The notes beneath the pieces were generated by a model that worked only from the letters and a program-made list of their open reading frames with translations, ran no database searches and was not told the DNA's origin. The position numbers and the translations under genes are program-made. A DNA stretch of 64,000 nucleotides from Streptomyces sp. HUAS ZL42. Lineage in GTDB: Bacteria; Actinomycetota; Actinomycetes; Streptomycetales; Streptomycetaceae. Shown here one piece after another: positions 52,501 through 60,738 of this stretch. Every line of letters begins with the position of its first letter. Position 1 is the first letter of the stretch. Location of the stretch: NCBI RefSeq assembly GCF_040782645.1, contig NZ_CP160403.1, positions 9,459,001 through 9,523,000 of the forward strand, read 5' to 3'.

Positions 52501-53862
52501 TTGATATCCATAACATCGCGGGTGTTTTCGCGAATAAAATGCAGAGTTGCGTTCGCCGTGTGGCGTCAACCGCGGGCGATTCTGTGGGCCACGGTGGGTG
52601 TGGCGGCCCTCGGATTCCTCGTCGCGCTGGAGATCGCCGCGCGTCACTACGGCCAGCGGGGTCCGATCACCAACCAGGTCCGAGAGGTGATATTCGTCCC
52701 CAAATCGGGGCCGCTCTTGTACGCCTGTATGGCGTTGATGATGGTGGTGCTCACCCGGCGGCAACGGTTCATCGCGGCTGGTGTCGCGATCGGCATTGAC
52801 GTCGCCTTCTTTCTGGTGCGGTGGGTGGCCGGCGCCGGCACGACCGACGGCCGCTCCTTCGGCAACGGTGCGTTGTGGGTGACCCTGGGCTGTGCGGTCA
52901 TCGCTGTCACGCGCCGCACCGGCCGGGAACGTGTCCTGCTGCTGAAGGGCGTCGGGCTGGGCCTTCTGCTGGTGACCGGCCGCAAGACAGGCGATACCTG
53001 GCTGCTCATCACGTCGAAGAGCCGCCCGACGGTACTCGACCAGTACGTGGCAACCGCCGATCACGCGTTGGGCACCCCGTCGTGGCTGGTTGGCCGGATT
53101 GTCAGGGCCGCCGGCCCGATCGGCTTCCATGTTCTTGACTGGGTCTACGTTCAGCTTGCGGTGGCCGCGGTCGCCGTCGCGCTGTACCAACTGCGCAACG
53201 TGGCGGCCGAGGGCCGCTTCCCACGCCACCACCTGGTGCGGACCTTCCTGGCCATCGGCCTCCTCGGACCGGGCATCTACATGATCTACCCGGTGGTCGG
53301 ACCGGTCTTCGCCTACGGCGCCGACGGCGGCCACTGGGCGGTCGCCAACCTGTGGCCGAACCTGCCCACACCGATCAACACCCCGCACCACATGCCCTTC
53401 GACGGAATCACCCCACGCAACTGCATGCCCAGCCTGCACACAGCGTGGGCCACCGCGATCTTCATCCATTCCCGCAAGGGCCCACGGATTCTGCGATTCG
53501 CCGGCACGTTCTGGCTGATCGCCACGCTCGGCGCGACCCTGGGATTCGGCTACCACTACGGCGCCGACATCATTGCGGGCGTGGTGTTCACCCTCACGAT
53601 CGAGGCAGCGCTGCGCGCCCTCGAACGCGGCTGGGACCGGTCAGGAATACAGCTGGTCACCTACGGCACAACAGTCTTCGCCGCGCTCCTGGTGTCCTAC
53701 CGCTATCTCCCGATGGAGATGGCCGAACAACCGTGGCTGTTCGGACCACTTCTCATCCTGGCCACCGCCTCAGTGGTCTACGGCTACGTACGGACCACCA
53801 GTCTGTGGGACCCGAAGGCCGCCCCGGTGCCGCAACCGGAACCGCAACCCGAACCGGTCTGA
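52501..53862 (+). CDS. PAP2-family membrane phosphatase/inositolphosphotransferase-like
   Basis: 453 residues from a TTG at 52501 (GTG at 52522 is an alternative; no strong ribosome binding site helps). About ten membrane segments. PAP2_3 motifs: the CMPSLHTAWATA block (motif 2, catalytic His) and GYHYGADIIAGVV (motif 3, second His), preceded by YMIYPVVGPVFAYG as in Aur1/Ipt1-like enzymes. It should transfer or remove a phospho-group on a lipid at the outer membrane face. The C-terminal tail is a Pro-Glu-Gln repeat (PVPQPEPQPEP). An AT-rich region upstream is the probable promoter. Confidence 0.85.
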   Translation: MISITSRVFSRIKCRVAFAVWRQPRAILWATVGVAALGFLVALEIAARHYGQRGPITNQVREVIFVPKSGPLLYACMALMMVVLTRRQRFIAAGVAIGIDVAFFLVRWVAGAGTTDGRSFGNGALWVTLGCAVIAVTRRTGRERVLLLKGVGLGLLLVTGRKTGDTWLLITSKSRPTVLDQYVATADHALGTPSWLVGRIVRAAGPIGFHVLDWVYVQLAVAAVAVALYQLRNVAAEGRFPRHHLVRTFLAIGLLGPGIYMIYPVVGPVFAYGADGGHWAVANLWPNLPTPINTPHHMPFDGITPRNCMPSLHTAWATAIFIHSRKGPRILRFAGTFWLIATLGATLGFGYHYGADIIAGVVFTLTIEAALRALERGWDRSGIQLVTYGTTVFAALLVSYRYLPMEMAEQPWLFGPLLILATASVVYGYVRTTSLWDPKAAPVPQPEPQPEPV

Positions 53863-54150
53863 ATCTGCAATTCGGCCCTCAGGGTTCGCAGAGAGTCAGG
53901 GTGCTTCGTCGCGTGTGGCGGAGGGAAAGCGGGCCGGAGCCGGTGCTTTGCCGCACCGGATGCGGTCCTCGGCGCGGGCGCGCGCCCGGTGGCTGCCGGA
54001 GCCGGATGACGGCGCCCCGCAGCGCCGCGGATGCGCGTGCCGGACGCGGCCGTCCAGGGATGATCCGCCGGACACCTGGGCCACTGCGACGGCCTGTTCC
54101 GCGGACTGAGAGGATGGCGCCGAACCGCAACAGAAGTGAGGGGGATGCGC

Positions 54151-54348
54151 ATGGCCGTGCTCATCTTGTCCGGCGTCCTCGTGCTCGCCCTCGGCGGGTG
54201 CGTCTGCGTTGTGTGGGCGGCGCGGGGCGGCCCGCGCTGGGTACGCGCGGTGGCCGCCGCGACCCTGGCGGCGGGCGAGTTGGTGCGCCGGTCGGGGCGT
54301 ACGGGTCAGAGCCAGAGCCAGAACCAACTCGGCGATTCCGACGGCTAG
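54151..54348 (+). CDS. Small single-pass membrane protein
   Basis: 65 residues from ATG 54151, with GAGGGG 7 nt upstream (ATG 54145 also possible). The first 25 residues (AVLILSGVLVLALGGCVCVV) form a membrane segment with two Cys; 'LALGGC' could be read as a lipobox, but there is no clear basic n-region. A short basic segment and a Gln/Ser-rich tail (QSQSQNQLGDSDG) follow. Unknown function. A hairpin lies 26 bp downstream. Confidence 0.5.
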   Translation: MAVLILSGVLVLALGGCVCVVWAARGGPRWVRAVAAATLAAGELVRRSGRTGQSQSQNQLGDSDG

Positions 54349-54373
54349 TTACTTACGTCGTCTCTCATGGGCT

Positions 54374-54397
54374 TGCCGCTGACCACCGTCAGCGGCA
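54374..54397. terminator. 10-bp stem hairpin
   Basis: TGCCGCTGAC - CACC - GTCAGCGGCA, 26 bp after the small membrane protein gene. Likely terminator. Confidence 0.65.
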
Positions 54398-54838
54398 GGT
54401 CCTGCTTGCTCCGCGATGGGTCGCGCCCCTCGTATGATCACGCCTTCTCCCGCCGCGTTCGCCTTCCACAGGCGTTCGTCTGGGATGGGGCTGATCCCGT
54501 CAACTCCTCCTGGCCATCGGGCGTCCACCGAGTCATGGCACGGGCCTGAGCCCCGGCCAACCCGTCGTCGTCCCTCTGGTCATCCCGGAGGGATCAGGAC
54601 GCCCGTCTCCCGGCCCGTGGTCTGGGTCCTGCCGGGTTCGTCGACCGGACGGGCCTCCTTGAAGTACCGGTTCCAGTTGTCCTCGACGTGGGCCATGGTC
54701 TCGGCCGCCAGAGGCCGCCGGCCGTCCCCGCGGGACAGCCGGCGGCATGGGCACGGCCGCGTAAGAGAACGAGGGCGAGGCCGTGCCCAGTCGCGCTGAC
54801 GCTGCGAGCGTGCGTGGCCAGCGAGGCGCGCGGCGCGG
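54398..54838. other. Gene-less stretch downstream of ABC exporter
   Basis: No complete gene. A minus-strand ATG at about 54697 opens AHVEDNWNRYFKEARPVDEP, slightly like the first residues of a Streptomyces tyrosine recombinase, but it stops after 38 codons and cannot be assigned. Confidence 0.3.
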
Positions 54839-57283
54839 TTATTCGACGACGCGGAGAGTCGCGGGGATGTTCATGCGGCGCAGGCGGCGCGCTGTGAGCA
54901 GCGGGGTGAGCGCCACGGCGCCGATGCCGAGCAGTAGTGCGGTCAGGTAGGTACGGGGAGCCACGGTCGCGTCGAAGCCGATCTCCGGCATCGTACGGGC
55001 GAGTTGGACCTCGACCATCCAGCGGTCGATGCCCTGGCCGAGTAGAACCCCGGCGGCGGTGCCGAGCGCGCCGAGGAGGGTGCTCTCGGCCACGGCCATG
55101 GCGAGGACGGTCCGGACGGGCAGTCCGAAGGCGAACATGGTGGCGTTCTCGCGGGAGCGTTCGTCGGCGGAGATGCTCGCGGCGTTGAAGGCGATCAGTA
55201 CCGCCAGGGCGAGAGTCACGGCGGCGGCGATGTCGAGGATGCCGGTGAACTGCTCGACGCCGGAGCGCAGCGCGTCCACGGTCTCGGTGGCCGTCTGCAC
55301 CCCGCTCACGCCGGCCGTCGCGAACAGGGCCTGCTTCAGTTGGTGCAGCTCGGTGCCAGAGGTGGGGAGGACCTCGACGGCGTTGGCCGTGCCGGTGAGC
55401 CCGAACAGCTCGGCCCGTGACCGGTCGAGGTAGGCCACCGTGCGCAGCGGGTTGGGATGCACGGCGGCAACCGTGACACGGCTGTCGGTGAGTGCGAACG
55501 TTCCCTGTCCCGACCGCCGAGGGTGATGCAGGATGAGGGAATCGCCGGGCCGGACGCCGAGGTCGTGCGCGGCCTTCTCGGAGAGCACCAGGCCACCGGG
55601 GCGGCGCGTGAGACTGCCTCCGGTGAGCGTGGGCCGCCACGCCCCGCCGCTGAGATCACGCAGTTGGACGAGCAGGGTCACGCTCTCGCGGTCACCGCGG
55701 CGGGCGGTGGCGGGCATGGTCAGCACGGGTGTGGCGCTGTCCACGCCGTCCGCGGCGGCCACCGCCCGCACCTGGGCGGAGTCCTCGGCGTGGTAGCCGT
55801 CGAGCTGGGCGATGACGCGACCGCTGCCACCCCTGGTCGCCTCCTGCTCGCTGTCGCCGAGCATCGTCCCGAAGGAGTCCAGCATGCCGAAGACGGTGAT
55901 CATGATGGCGACCGCTGCGCCGATCCCGAGAGAGGTCAACACCGTCCTGCGCGGTGTGCGCAACACATTGCGCAGCGGCATCTGCCGGTAGCCGCGTCCG
56001 GGGACGGGAAGCCGGCGCAGTAGCGGGGCCAGGCCACCGCCGCGTGCGGCCAGATGACCGACCCTGATGGCGTCGACCGGCCGGACTCGGACCGCCCGCC
56101 ACACCGGCCATGCCACGGCCAGCAGCGGTAGGGCGAAGCCGAGCAGCGCGGCGAACAGGAAGGTGCGGTACTGGAACGGGGTGTCCCAGACGGGCAGGGG
56201 AAGCAGGCCGGTCAGCAGCCCGGCCATGGCCCGGCTGACAGCGGCGCCGACGCCGAGCCCGAGGACGACGCCGAGCAGCGCGACCTGGACGCCCAGCAGC
56301 ATCGGCCGGGCGGCGATGCGCATCCGCGGCACCCCCAGCGCCATGCCGATGCCGATCTCCCGGCGCTGTGCCTCGACGACCCTGCTGGTGAGGTTGAACG
56401 CACCGAACGCCGCTCCCAGCAGCAACAGCAGCGCGATGACGTCGAAGAGCCTGGCGTCGCCGTTGATGTCCTCGTACAGCGCGTGGTAGCCGATCTCGTC
56501 GTTTCGGACGGTCACGGTGCCGGACAGCGGTGTGGGGCCACGGCCGAGGGCCCGCTCCAACTGACCGGCGACCGCCTCCGTGTCGGTGCCGGTGGTCAGG
56601 GTCAGCACGACCTCGTTGACCTGACCCTCCGCGTCGGCCAGTCGCTGTGCGGTGGCCAGCGGCACGAACAGCACCGCGAAGCCCGACTCGCCGATCATCG
56701 GAATCCCGCTGTCGGCGGCCGGGCTGAAGTAGTCGGGCGCGGAGCCCTGGCCCACGTACCGCATGCGGGTGCCGCCCGAGACCCGTACGGTGCCGGAGGT
56801 CGGCAGGTCGTAGTAGCGGGCGAAGGCGCGCTCCAGCACCGCGACGGGCCTGCCGCTCTCGCCGGTCTGCACCTGCCTGCCCGTGTAGACGTGGACGCGG
56901 TCCACCGCCGTGTCGGAGGCTGCACCGACCAGACGGCCCGCCACCAGCACTTCGCGTCCGCCCCGTGAGGCGTCGACCTGGGTGGCGACCGTGAGCCGCT
57001 CGGCGACCCCGGTCACCCGGTCGGCCGACGGTATGCCGGCGACCAGTTTCCGCAGTGTCCCGGCCGGCGCCGTCGTGCCCGCGGTGAGTGTCACCCGCAC
57101 GTCGTGCATGCCCAGCTTCGCGTGGCTGGCGTCGTACGACCGTGTGCGCCATTCGTCGGTGCCCGAGAATCCCGCGTAGGCGCCGGTGCCCAGGGCGATG
57201 GTGAGGGCGATGGCGAGCACCAGCACCCACCGCTGCCGCAGATCCCGCCAGGACCAGCGAAGCCACATCAGCCGGCTGTTCAT
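54839..57283 (-). CDS. FtsX-like ABC transporter permease (MacB type)
   Basis: 814 residues from ATG 57283. Membrane helix 1 near residues 18-38 (RWVLVLAIALTIALGTGAY), a periplasmic MacB_PCD-like domain, three helices at about 265-385 (FDVIALLLLLGAAFGAFNLT, MLLGVQVALLGVVLGLGVGA, FLFAALLGFALPLLAVAWPV) and the same pattern repeated in the second half: RNVLRTPRRTVLTSLGIGAA, ILDIAAAVTLALAVLIAFNA, LLGALGTAAGVLLGQGIDR. Two FtsX domains in one chain is the duplicated actinobacterial form. Works with the ATPase 20 bp upstream to export peptides or lipoproteins or to reshape the envelope. Confidence 0.9.
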   Translation of the reverse strand: MNSRLMWLRWSWRDLRQRWVLVLAIALTIALGTGAYAGFSGTDEWRTRSYDASHAKLGMHDVRVTLTAGTTAPAGTLRKLVAGIPSADRVTGVAERLTVATQVDASRGGREVLVAGRLVGAASDTAVDRVHVYTGRQVQTGESGRPVAVLERAFARYYDLPTSGTVRVSGGTRMRYVGQGSAPDYFSPAADSGIPMIGESGFAVLFVPLATAQRLADAEGQVNEVVLTLTTGTDTEAVAGQLERALGRGPTPLSGTVTVRNDEIGYHALYEDINGDARLFDVIALLLLLGAAFGAFNLTSRVVEAQRREIGIGMALGVPRMRIAARPMLLGVQVALLGVVLGLGVGAAVSRAMAGLLTGLLPLPVWDTPFQYRTFLFAALLGFALPLLAVAWPVWRAVRVRPVDAIRVGHLAARGGGLAPLLRRLPVPGRGYRQMPLRNVLRTPRRTVLTSLGIGAAVAIMITVFGMLDSFGTMLGDSEQEATRGGSGRVIAQLDGYHAEDSAQVRAVAAADGVDSATPVLTMPATARRGDRESVTLLVQLRDLSGGAWRPTLTGGSLTRRPGGLVLSEKAAHDLGVRPGDSLILHHPRRSGQGTFALTDSRVTVAAVHPNPLRTVAYLDRSRAELFGLTGTANAVEVLPTSGTELHQLKQALFATAGVSGVQTATETVDALRSGVEQFTGILDIAAAVTLALAVLIAFNAASISADERSRENATMFAFGLPVRTVLAMAVAESTLLGALGTAAGVLLGQGIDRWMVEVQLARTMPEIGFDATVAPRTYLTALLLGIGAVALTPLLTARRLRRMNIPATLRVVE

Positions 57284-57303
57284 CAGCGCACCGCCGCCCA
57301 CCG

Positions 57304-58053
57304 CTACCAGCGAAGCTCGGAAACGTCGGCGCGGCCCGCCGACGGCGGTCCGTCGCTGACGACGCGACCGCTGGAGAGCTCGACGACTCGGTCGGCGACC
57401 CGGGAGATCTCGCGGTTGTGCGTGACCACCAGCACCGTCTTGCCCGCCTCGGCCTGAGCCCGCAGCAGCCCCAGGATCTGCACCCCCGTCCGGAAGTCCA
57501 GTTCTCCCGTCGGCTCGTCCGCCAGCAGCACCGGGTTGCCGGTGGCCAACGCCCGTGCGATCGCGACCCGTTGCTGCTCTCCGCCGGACAATTCGTGCGG
57601 GAAGTGCCGCACCCGGTGGCCGAGGCCGACCTGCCCCAGGGTGTCCGTTGCGAGCCGGGCCGCGTTCTCCCGGCCGGCGACATCGGCCCCGAACTGCACG
57701 TTCTCCAAAGCGGTGAGGCCGGGGAAGAGGTTGAAGCTCTGGAAGACGAAGCTCACGGTCCGGCGGCGGAAGCGCTGCAGCTCCCGCGGCGGGGCGGCAG
57801 TGATGTCCTGTCCGGCGATCCGGATCCGGCCGGAGCTCGGCGCATCGAGCGCTCCTATCAGGTTGAGCAGCGTGGTCTTCCCCGAGCCGGAGGGGCCGAG
57901 TACGACGACGAAGGCGCTCTCGTTCACATGCAGGCTGACCTCGTCCAGCGCGGTGACGGCGGCCTGCCCCACCCGGTAGCGGCGGCTCACGCCGTCCAGG
58001 TCGATCCGTGTGTCCGTCGTTGCACGGCCGGCCGTACCGCCTACGGTTTCCAC
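57304..58053 (-). CDS. ABC transporter ATP-binding protein (LolD/MacB type)
   Basis: 249 residues from GTG 58053, selected by AGGAGG 5 nt upstream; a longer in-frame form would begin at ATG 58116. Walker [14 protein letters not shown]-loop [13 protein letters not shown], signature [15 protein letters not shown], Walker [14 protein letters not shown]-loop [10 protein letters not shown]. The PTGELD and NLF patterns are those of LolD/MacB/FtsE ATPases that partner FtsX-type permeases, matching the gene 20 bp downstream. First gene of the two-gene operon. Confidence 0.93.
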   Translation of the reverse strand: METVGGTAGRATTDTRIDLDGVSRRYRVGQAAVTALDEVSLHVNESAFVVVLGPSGSGKTTLLNLIGALDAPSSGRIRIAGQDITAAPPRELQRFRRRTVSFVFQSFNLFPGLTALENVQFGADVAGRENAARLATDTLGQVGLGHRVRHFPHELSGGEQQRVAIARALATGNPVLLADEPTGELDFRTGVQILGLLRAQAEAGKTVLVVTHNREISRVADRVVELSSGRVVSDGPPSAGRADVSELRW

Positions 58054-58692
58054 GTCCGCCTCCTGGCCTCGGTCTGCCCCCCCCCGGGCGTCCGGCGGCA
58101 TCCGCTCCCGTGGCAATGTGGTGCCAAGCCCTGCCCGCCTCTTTGTCGCCTTCGGCGTGCGTTCTCAGCTCGACGCTATGCCCCGTGAGGACACCGCCCA
58201 AGGACCATTGGGCTCCGCCGTACTGCCGGTCGGCCCATCGACTCCGGCCGAACGACGGTGCATGGGCCTCGCGCGTGGGACGGGCCCGAGGCCCCGCCGC
58301 CGCGCTGCAGCGATGCGTTCTGTCATGTCGGTGAGGTCCACGGCTCCGGCCCGATTGCCGAGCACCACCTCGCAGTTGCGGCGGGCTGCAGGTCGGGCTT
58401 CCCGCGCTTTTTCCCGGCTCTTCTCGCGGCGTTGCCTGTCGATGGCTGCGGCTGCGGATCCACGCGGGCGGGAAGGCCGGCCGTCGAGCGGGAAGGTCAG
58501 CCGTCGAACGGACGTGGACGCTCGGCAGTGATCGGTGGCAACCGGCGCAGGGTTGGCCCTGGCGCAGGCACGTGGCCTTCGCGGGGGAGGGCTGGTCGGC
58601 CCTCGTAGCGGCCGTCAAGCCCCATGGCGGCGCGGTGTGACCGGGGTGAGTCTGGAGGTGGCGGGCAACGGTGTCTGGACGTGGGAGTCACG
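58054..58692. other. Long divergent intergenic region
   Basis: 639 bp between the ABC ATPase and the first universal stress gene. No recognisable protein. A run of nine C occurs at 58078-58087. A CAGGG-TTGG-CCCTG inverted repeat at 58548-58561, 131 bp before the stress gene, resembles the GGG...CCC core of DevR/OsdR-type boxes, but weakly. Confidence 0.35.
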
Positions 58693-59580
58693 ATGAGTGG
58701 TCTGGTGGTCGTGGGGGTGGATGGGTCGGCGTCGGGTCTTGCCGCTGCGGAGGAGGCGGCACGGGAGGCGCGGTTGCGCGGGGCGGGGCTGCGGGTGGTG
58801 CATGCGTTCATCTGGCCCGCGATGCACGTGCCCCTGGGCTCGTCGTCGCTCGGCCCGCCCGAGGGCGGGATACGGAACATGGTGGATCATCTGCTGGCCG
58901 AGGCGGTGGAGCGAGCGCGGGCGGCGGCACCAGGGGTCGATGTCAGTCATGTCGTGGTGACCGGTGAGCCGCTGACGGTCCTGGAGGCGCAGTCGCGTTC
59001 CGCCGAACTGGTGGTCGTCGGATCCCGCGGCCTGGGCGGTTTCGTCGGGCTGATGGTGGGGTCGACGGCGGTGCATCTTGCGGCGCATGGCCGGTGTCCG
59101 GTGCTGGTGGTGCGTGAGCAGCCTGGTGCCGACGGGCCGATCGTGCTGGGTGTGGACGGTTCGGCTTCAGGAGAGCGGGCGGTGGACTTCGCCTTCGCCG
59201 AGGCCGCGCTGCGAAATGTCCCCCTGCTGGCGCTGCATGCGTGGACCACGTGGAACGCGCCGATGCCCGCACCGCAGGATGCGTCCATGCCGTTCGCGAA
59301 TCCCCCGGGCGCGCTCGCCGGGGAGGAGGAACGCCTGTTGTACGAGGCGCTCGCGGGTCGCCGGGAGCGGTATCCGGGCGTGGCCGTGGAGCACAGGACG
59401 GTGCACGGCAGGACGCGGGAGGCGTTGATCGAGGCGAGCCGGTCCGCTCAGCTGGTGGTGGTCGGTGCCCGGGGGCGCGGCGGTTTCCGCGGTCTGCTCC
59501 TCGGGTCGGTCAGTCAGGCCGTGCTGCACCACGCGCACTGCCCGGTCGCGGTGGTGCGGGGAGCGGGCGAGCATCACTGA
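58693..59580 (+). CDS. Tandem-domain universal stress protein
   Basis: 295 residues from ATG 58693 (GGGAG upstream). Two UspA domains: the first begins LVVVGVDGSASGLAAAEEAA and ends ELVVVGSRGLGGFVGLMVGS, TAVHLAAHGRCPVLVVRE; the second begins IVLGVDGSASGERAVDFAFA and ends QLVVVGARGRGGFRGLLLGS, VSQAVLHHAHCPVAVVRG. Both have the ATP-binding G-2x-G-9x-G(S/T) motif. Double-Usp proteins are typical of DosR/OsdR-type hypoxia or dormancy regulons in actinobacteria. First in a same-strand set with a second Usp and a cation ATPase. Confidence 0.92.
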   Translation: MSGLVVVGVDGSASGLAAAEEAAREARLRGAGLRVVHAFIWPAMHVPLGSSSLGPPEGGIRNMVDHLLAEAVERARAAAPGVDVSHVVVTGEPLTVLEAQSRSAELVVVGSRGLGGFVGLMVGSTAVHLAAHGRCPVLVVREQPGADGPIVLGVDGSASGERAVDFAFAEAALRNVPLLALHAWTTWNAPMPAPQDASMPFANPPGALAGEEERLLYEALAGRRERYPGVAVEHRTVHGRTREALIEASRSAQLVVVGARGRGGFRGLLLGSVSQAVLHHAHCPVAVVRGAGEHH

Positions 59581-59739
59581 CATCGTCAGGCGCGGGGCCC
59601 GCCGTCCGGTTGCGCACCGCGGGCGCGGGTGCGGGCGAGGTGCCGGTCGGGCGGCAGGCGGGTACTTGAGACCGGTGCCGCAGGTGGCCGTTCCGTACGG
59701 GGTGATGGTCAGTGTTCCGACCACTCAGGGGTGTCGGCA

Positions 59740-59754
59740 GGGCCGAGCGGTCCC
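59740..59754. promoter_or_regulatory. Possible DevR/OsdR-like box
   Basis: GGGCCGAGCGGTCCC, an imperfect dyad (GGG-CC..GG-CCC) 100 bp upstream of the second stress gene. It resembles the response-regulator boxes of dormancy regulons, but only by eye. Confidence 0.3.
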
Positions 59755-59854
59755 TCGGGCGGCCTGATGGCCCCTGGCCGCGGTGGATGGTTGCCCCGAG
59801 GCTGGGAGCTCAGGGGAGCCGCGCGTCGGCGGCTTCATGGGATGGGAGTACGCA

Positions 59855-60736
59855 GTGACTGATCCGGTGATCGTGGGTGTGGACGGTTCCGCGTCCAGTC
59901 TTGACGCGGTCGACGTCGCGGCTCGTGAGGCGCACCTGCGCGGGGTCTCCCTGCGGATTGTGCACGCCTTCGGCCATGGGCCGGGACACCTGCCGACGGG
60001 GACCCCGCCGTGGAACCCGGCCGACCACGGTCTGGAGCCGATGGCGCGGGGAGCGCTGGCCCGGGCCGAGGAACGGGCGTACGCGGTTGCGCCGGGCATC
60101 GAGATCACCCGGTCCGTGGTGGCCGGTGAGGCGCTTGAGGTGCTGGAGATCGAGTCGCGTTCGGCGGCGCTGGCCGTGGTCGGCAGCCGTGGCCTGGGCG
60201 GTTTCGCCGGGCTGCTGCTGGGTTCGACGGCGGTGCAGCTGGCCGCGCACGGCCACTGCCCGTTGATGGTGGTGCGCGGTCGCCCGGATCCGGCCGGTGC
60301 CGTGGTGCTGGCCGTGGACGGCTCCGAAGCAGGCGAGGCGGCGGTGGAGTTCGCGTTCGCCGAGGCCGCACTGCGCAAGGCACCGCTGGTCGCCGTGCAT
60401 GTGTGGAACACCTGGAGCGAACGGGCCTACGAGGGCCCCGGCGACCCGCTGACCGCCGTGGTGGTGGACGCCGACCATCTGCGTGAGGCCGAGCAGCACC
60501 TGCTGGACGAGACCGTGTCCTCCTGGCAGAAGGTCTTTCCGCAGGTTTCGGTGGAGCGGCGTCTGGTGCGCTCCCGGATCCGCCCGGCCCTGATCGACGC
60601 CGGCCGGGAGGCCCAGCTGGTGGTGGTCGGCGCCCGGGGACGCGGCGGCTTCGCCGGTCTGCTGCTCGGCTCCGTCAGCCAGGCCCTGCTGCACCACTCG
60701 CACTGCCCCGTCACCGTCGTCCGTGGCAAGGAGTGA
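59855..60736 (+). CDS. Tandem-domain universal stress protein
   Basis: 293 residues from GTG 59855, with GGGAG 7 nt upstream; ATG 59837 is possible. Two UspA domains: VIVGVDGSASSLDAVDVAAR to ALAVVGSRGLGGFAGLLLGS, then VVLAVDGSEAGEAAVEFAFA to QLVVVGARGRGGFAGLLLGS and LLHHSHCPVTVVRG. Both nucleotide-binding motifs are intact. It is clearly paralogous to the preceding gene. The stop lies 2 bp before the cation ATPase start, whose ribosome binding site is inside this gene's end, so the two are co-translated. Confidence 0.92.
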   Translation: MTDPVIVGVDGSASSLDAVDVAAREAHLRGVSLRIVHAFGHGPGHLPTGTPPWNPADHGLEPMARGALARAEERAYAVAPGIEITRSVVAGEALEVLEIESRSAALAVVGSRGLGGFAGLLLGSTAVQLAAHGHCPLMVVRGRPDPAGAVVLAVDGSEAGEAAVEFAFAEAALRKAPLVAVHVWNTWSERAYEGPGDPLTAVVVDADHLREAEQHLLDETVSSWQKVFPQVSVERRLVRSRIRPALIDAGREAQLVVVGARGRGGFAGLLLGSVSQALLHHSHCPVTVVRGKE

Positions 60737-60738
60737 CC

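Noticed and set aside
54580..54697. Possible truncated tyrosine recombinase N-terminus
   Set aside because: Only 38 codons, a vague similarity to the opening residues, no attachment site or catalytic motif.
54839..58618. 1259-codon minus-strand frame treated as one giant protein
   Set aside because: Only the part after ATG 57283 reads as an FtsX permease; the upstream 445 codons run antisense to or out of frame with the ABC ATPase and have no family character.
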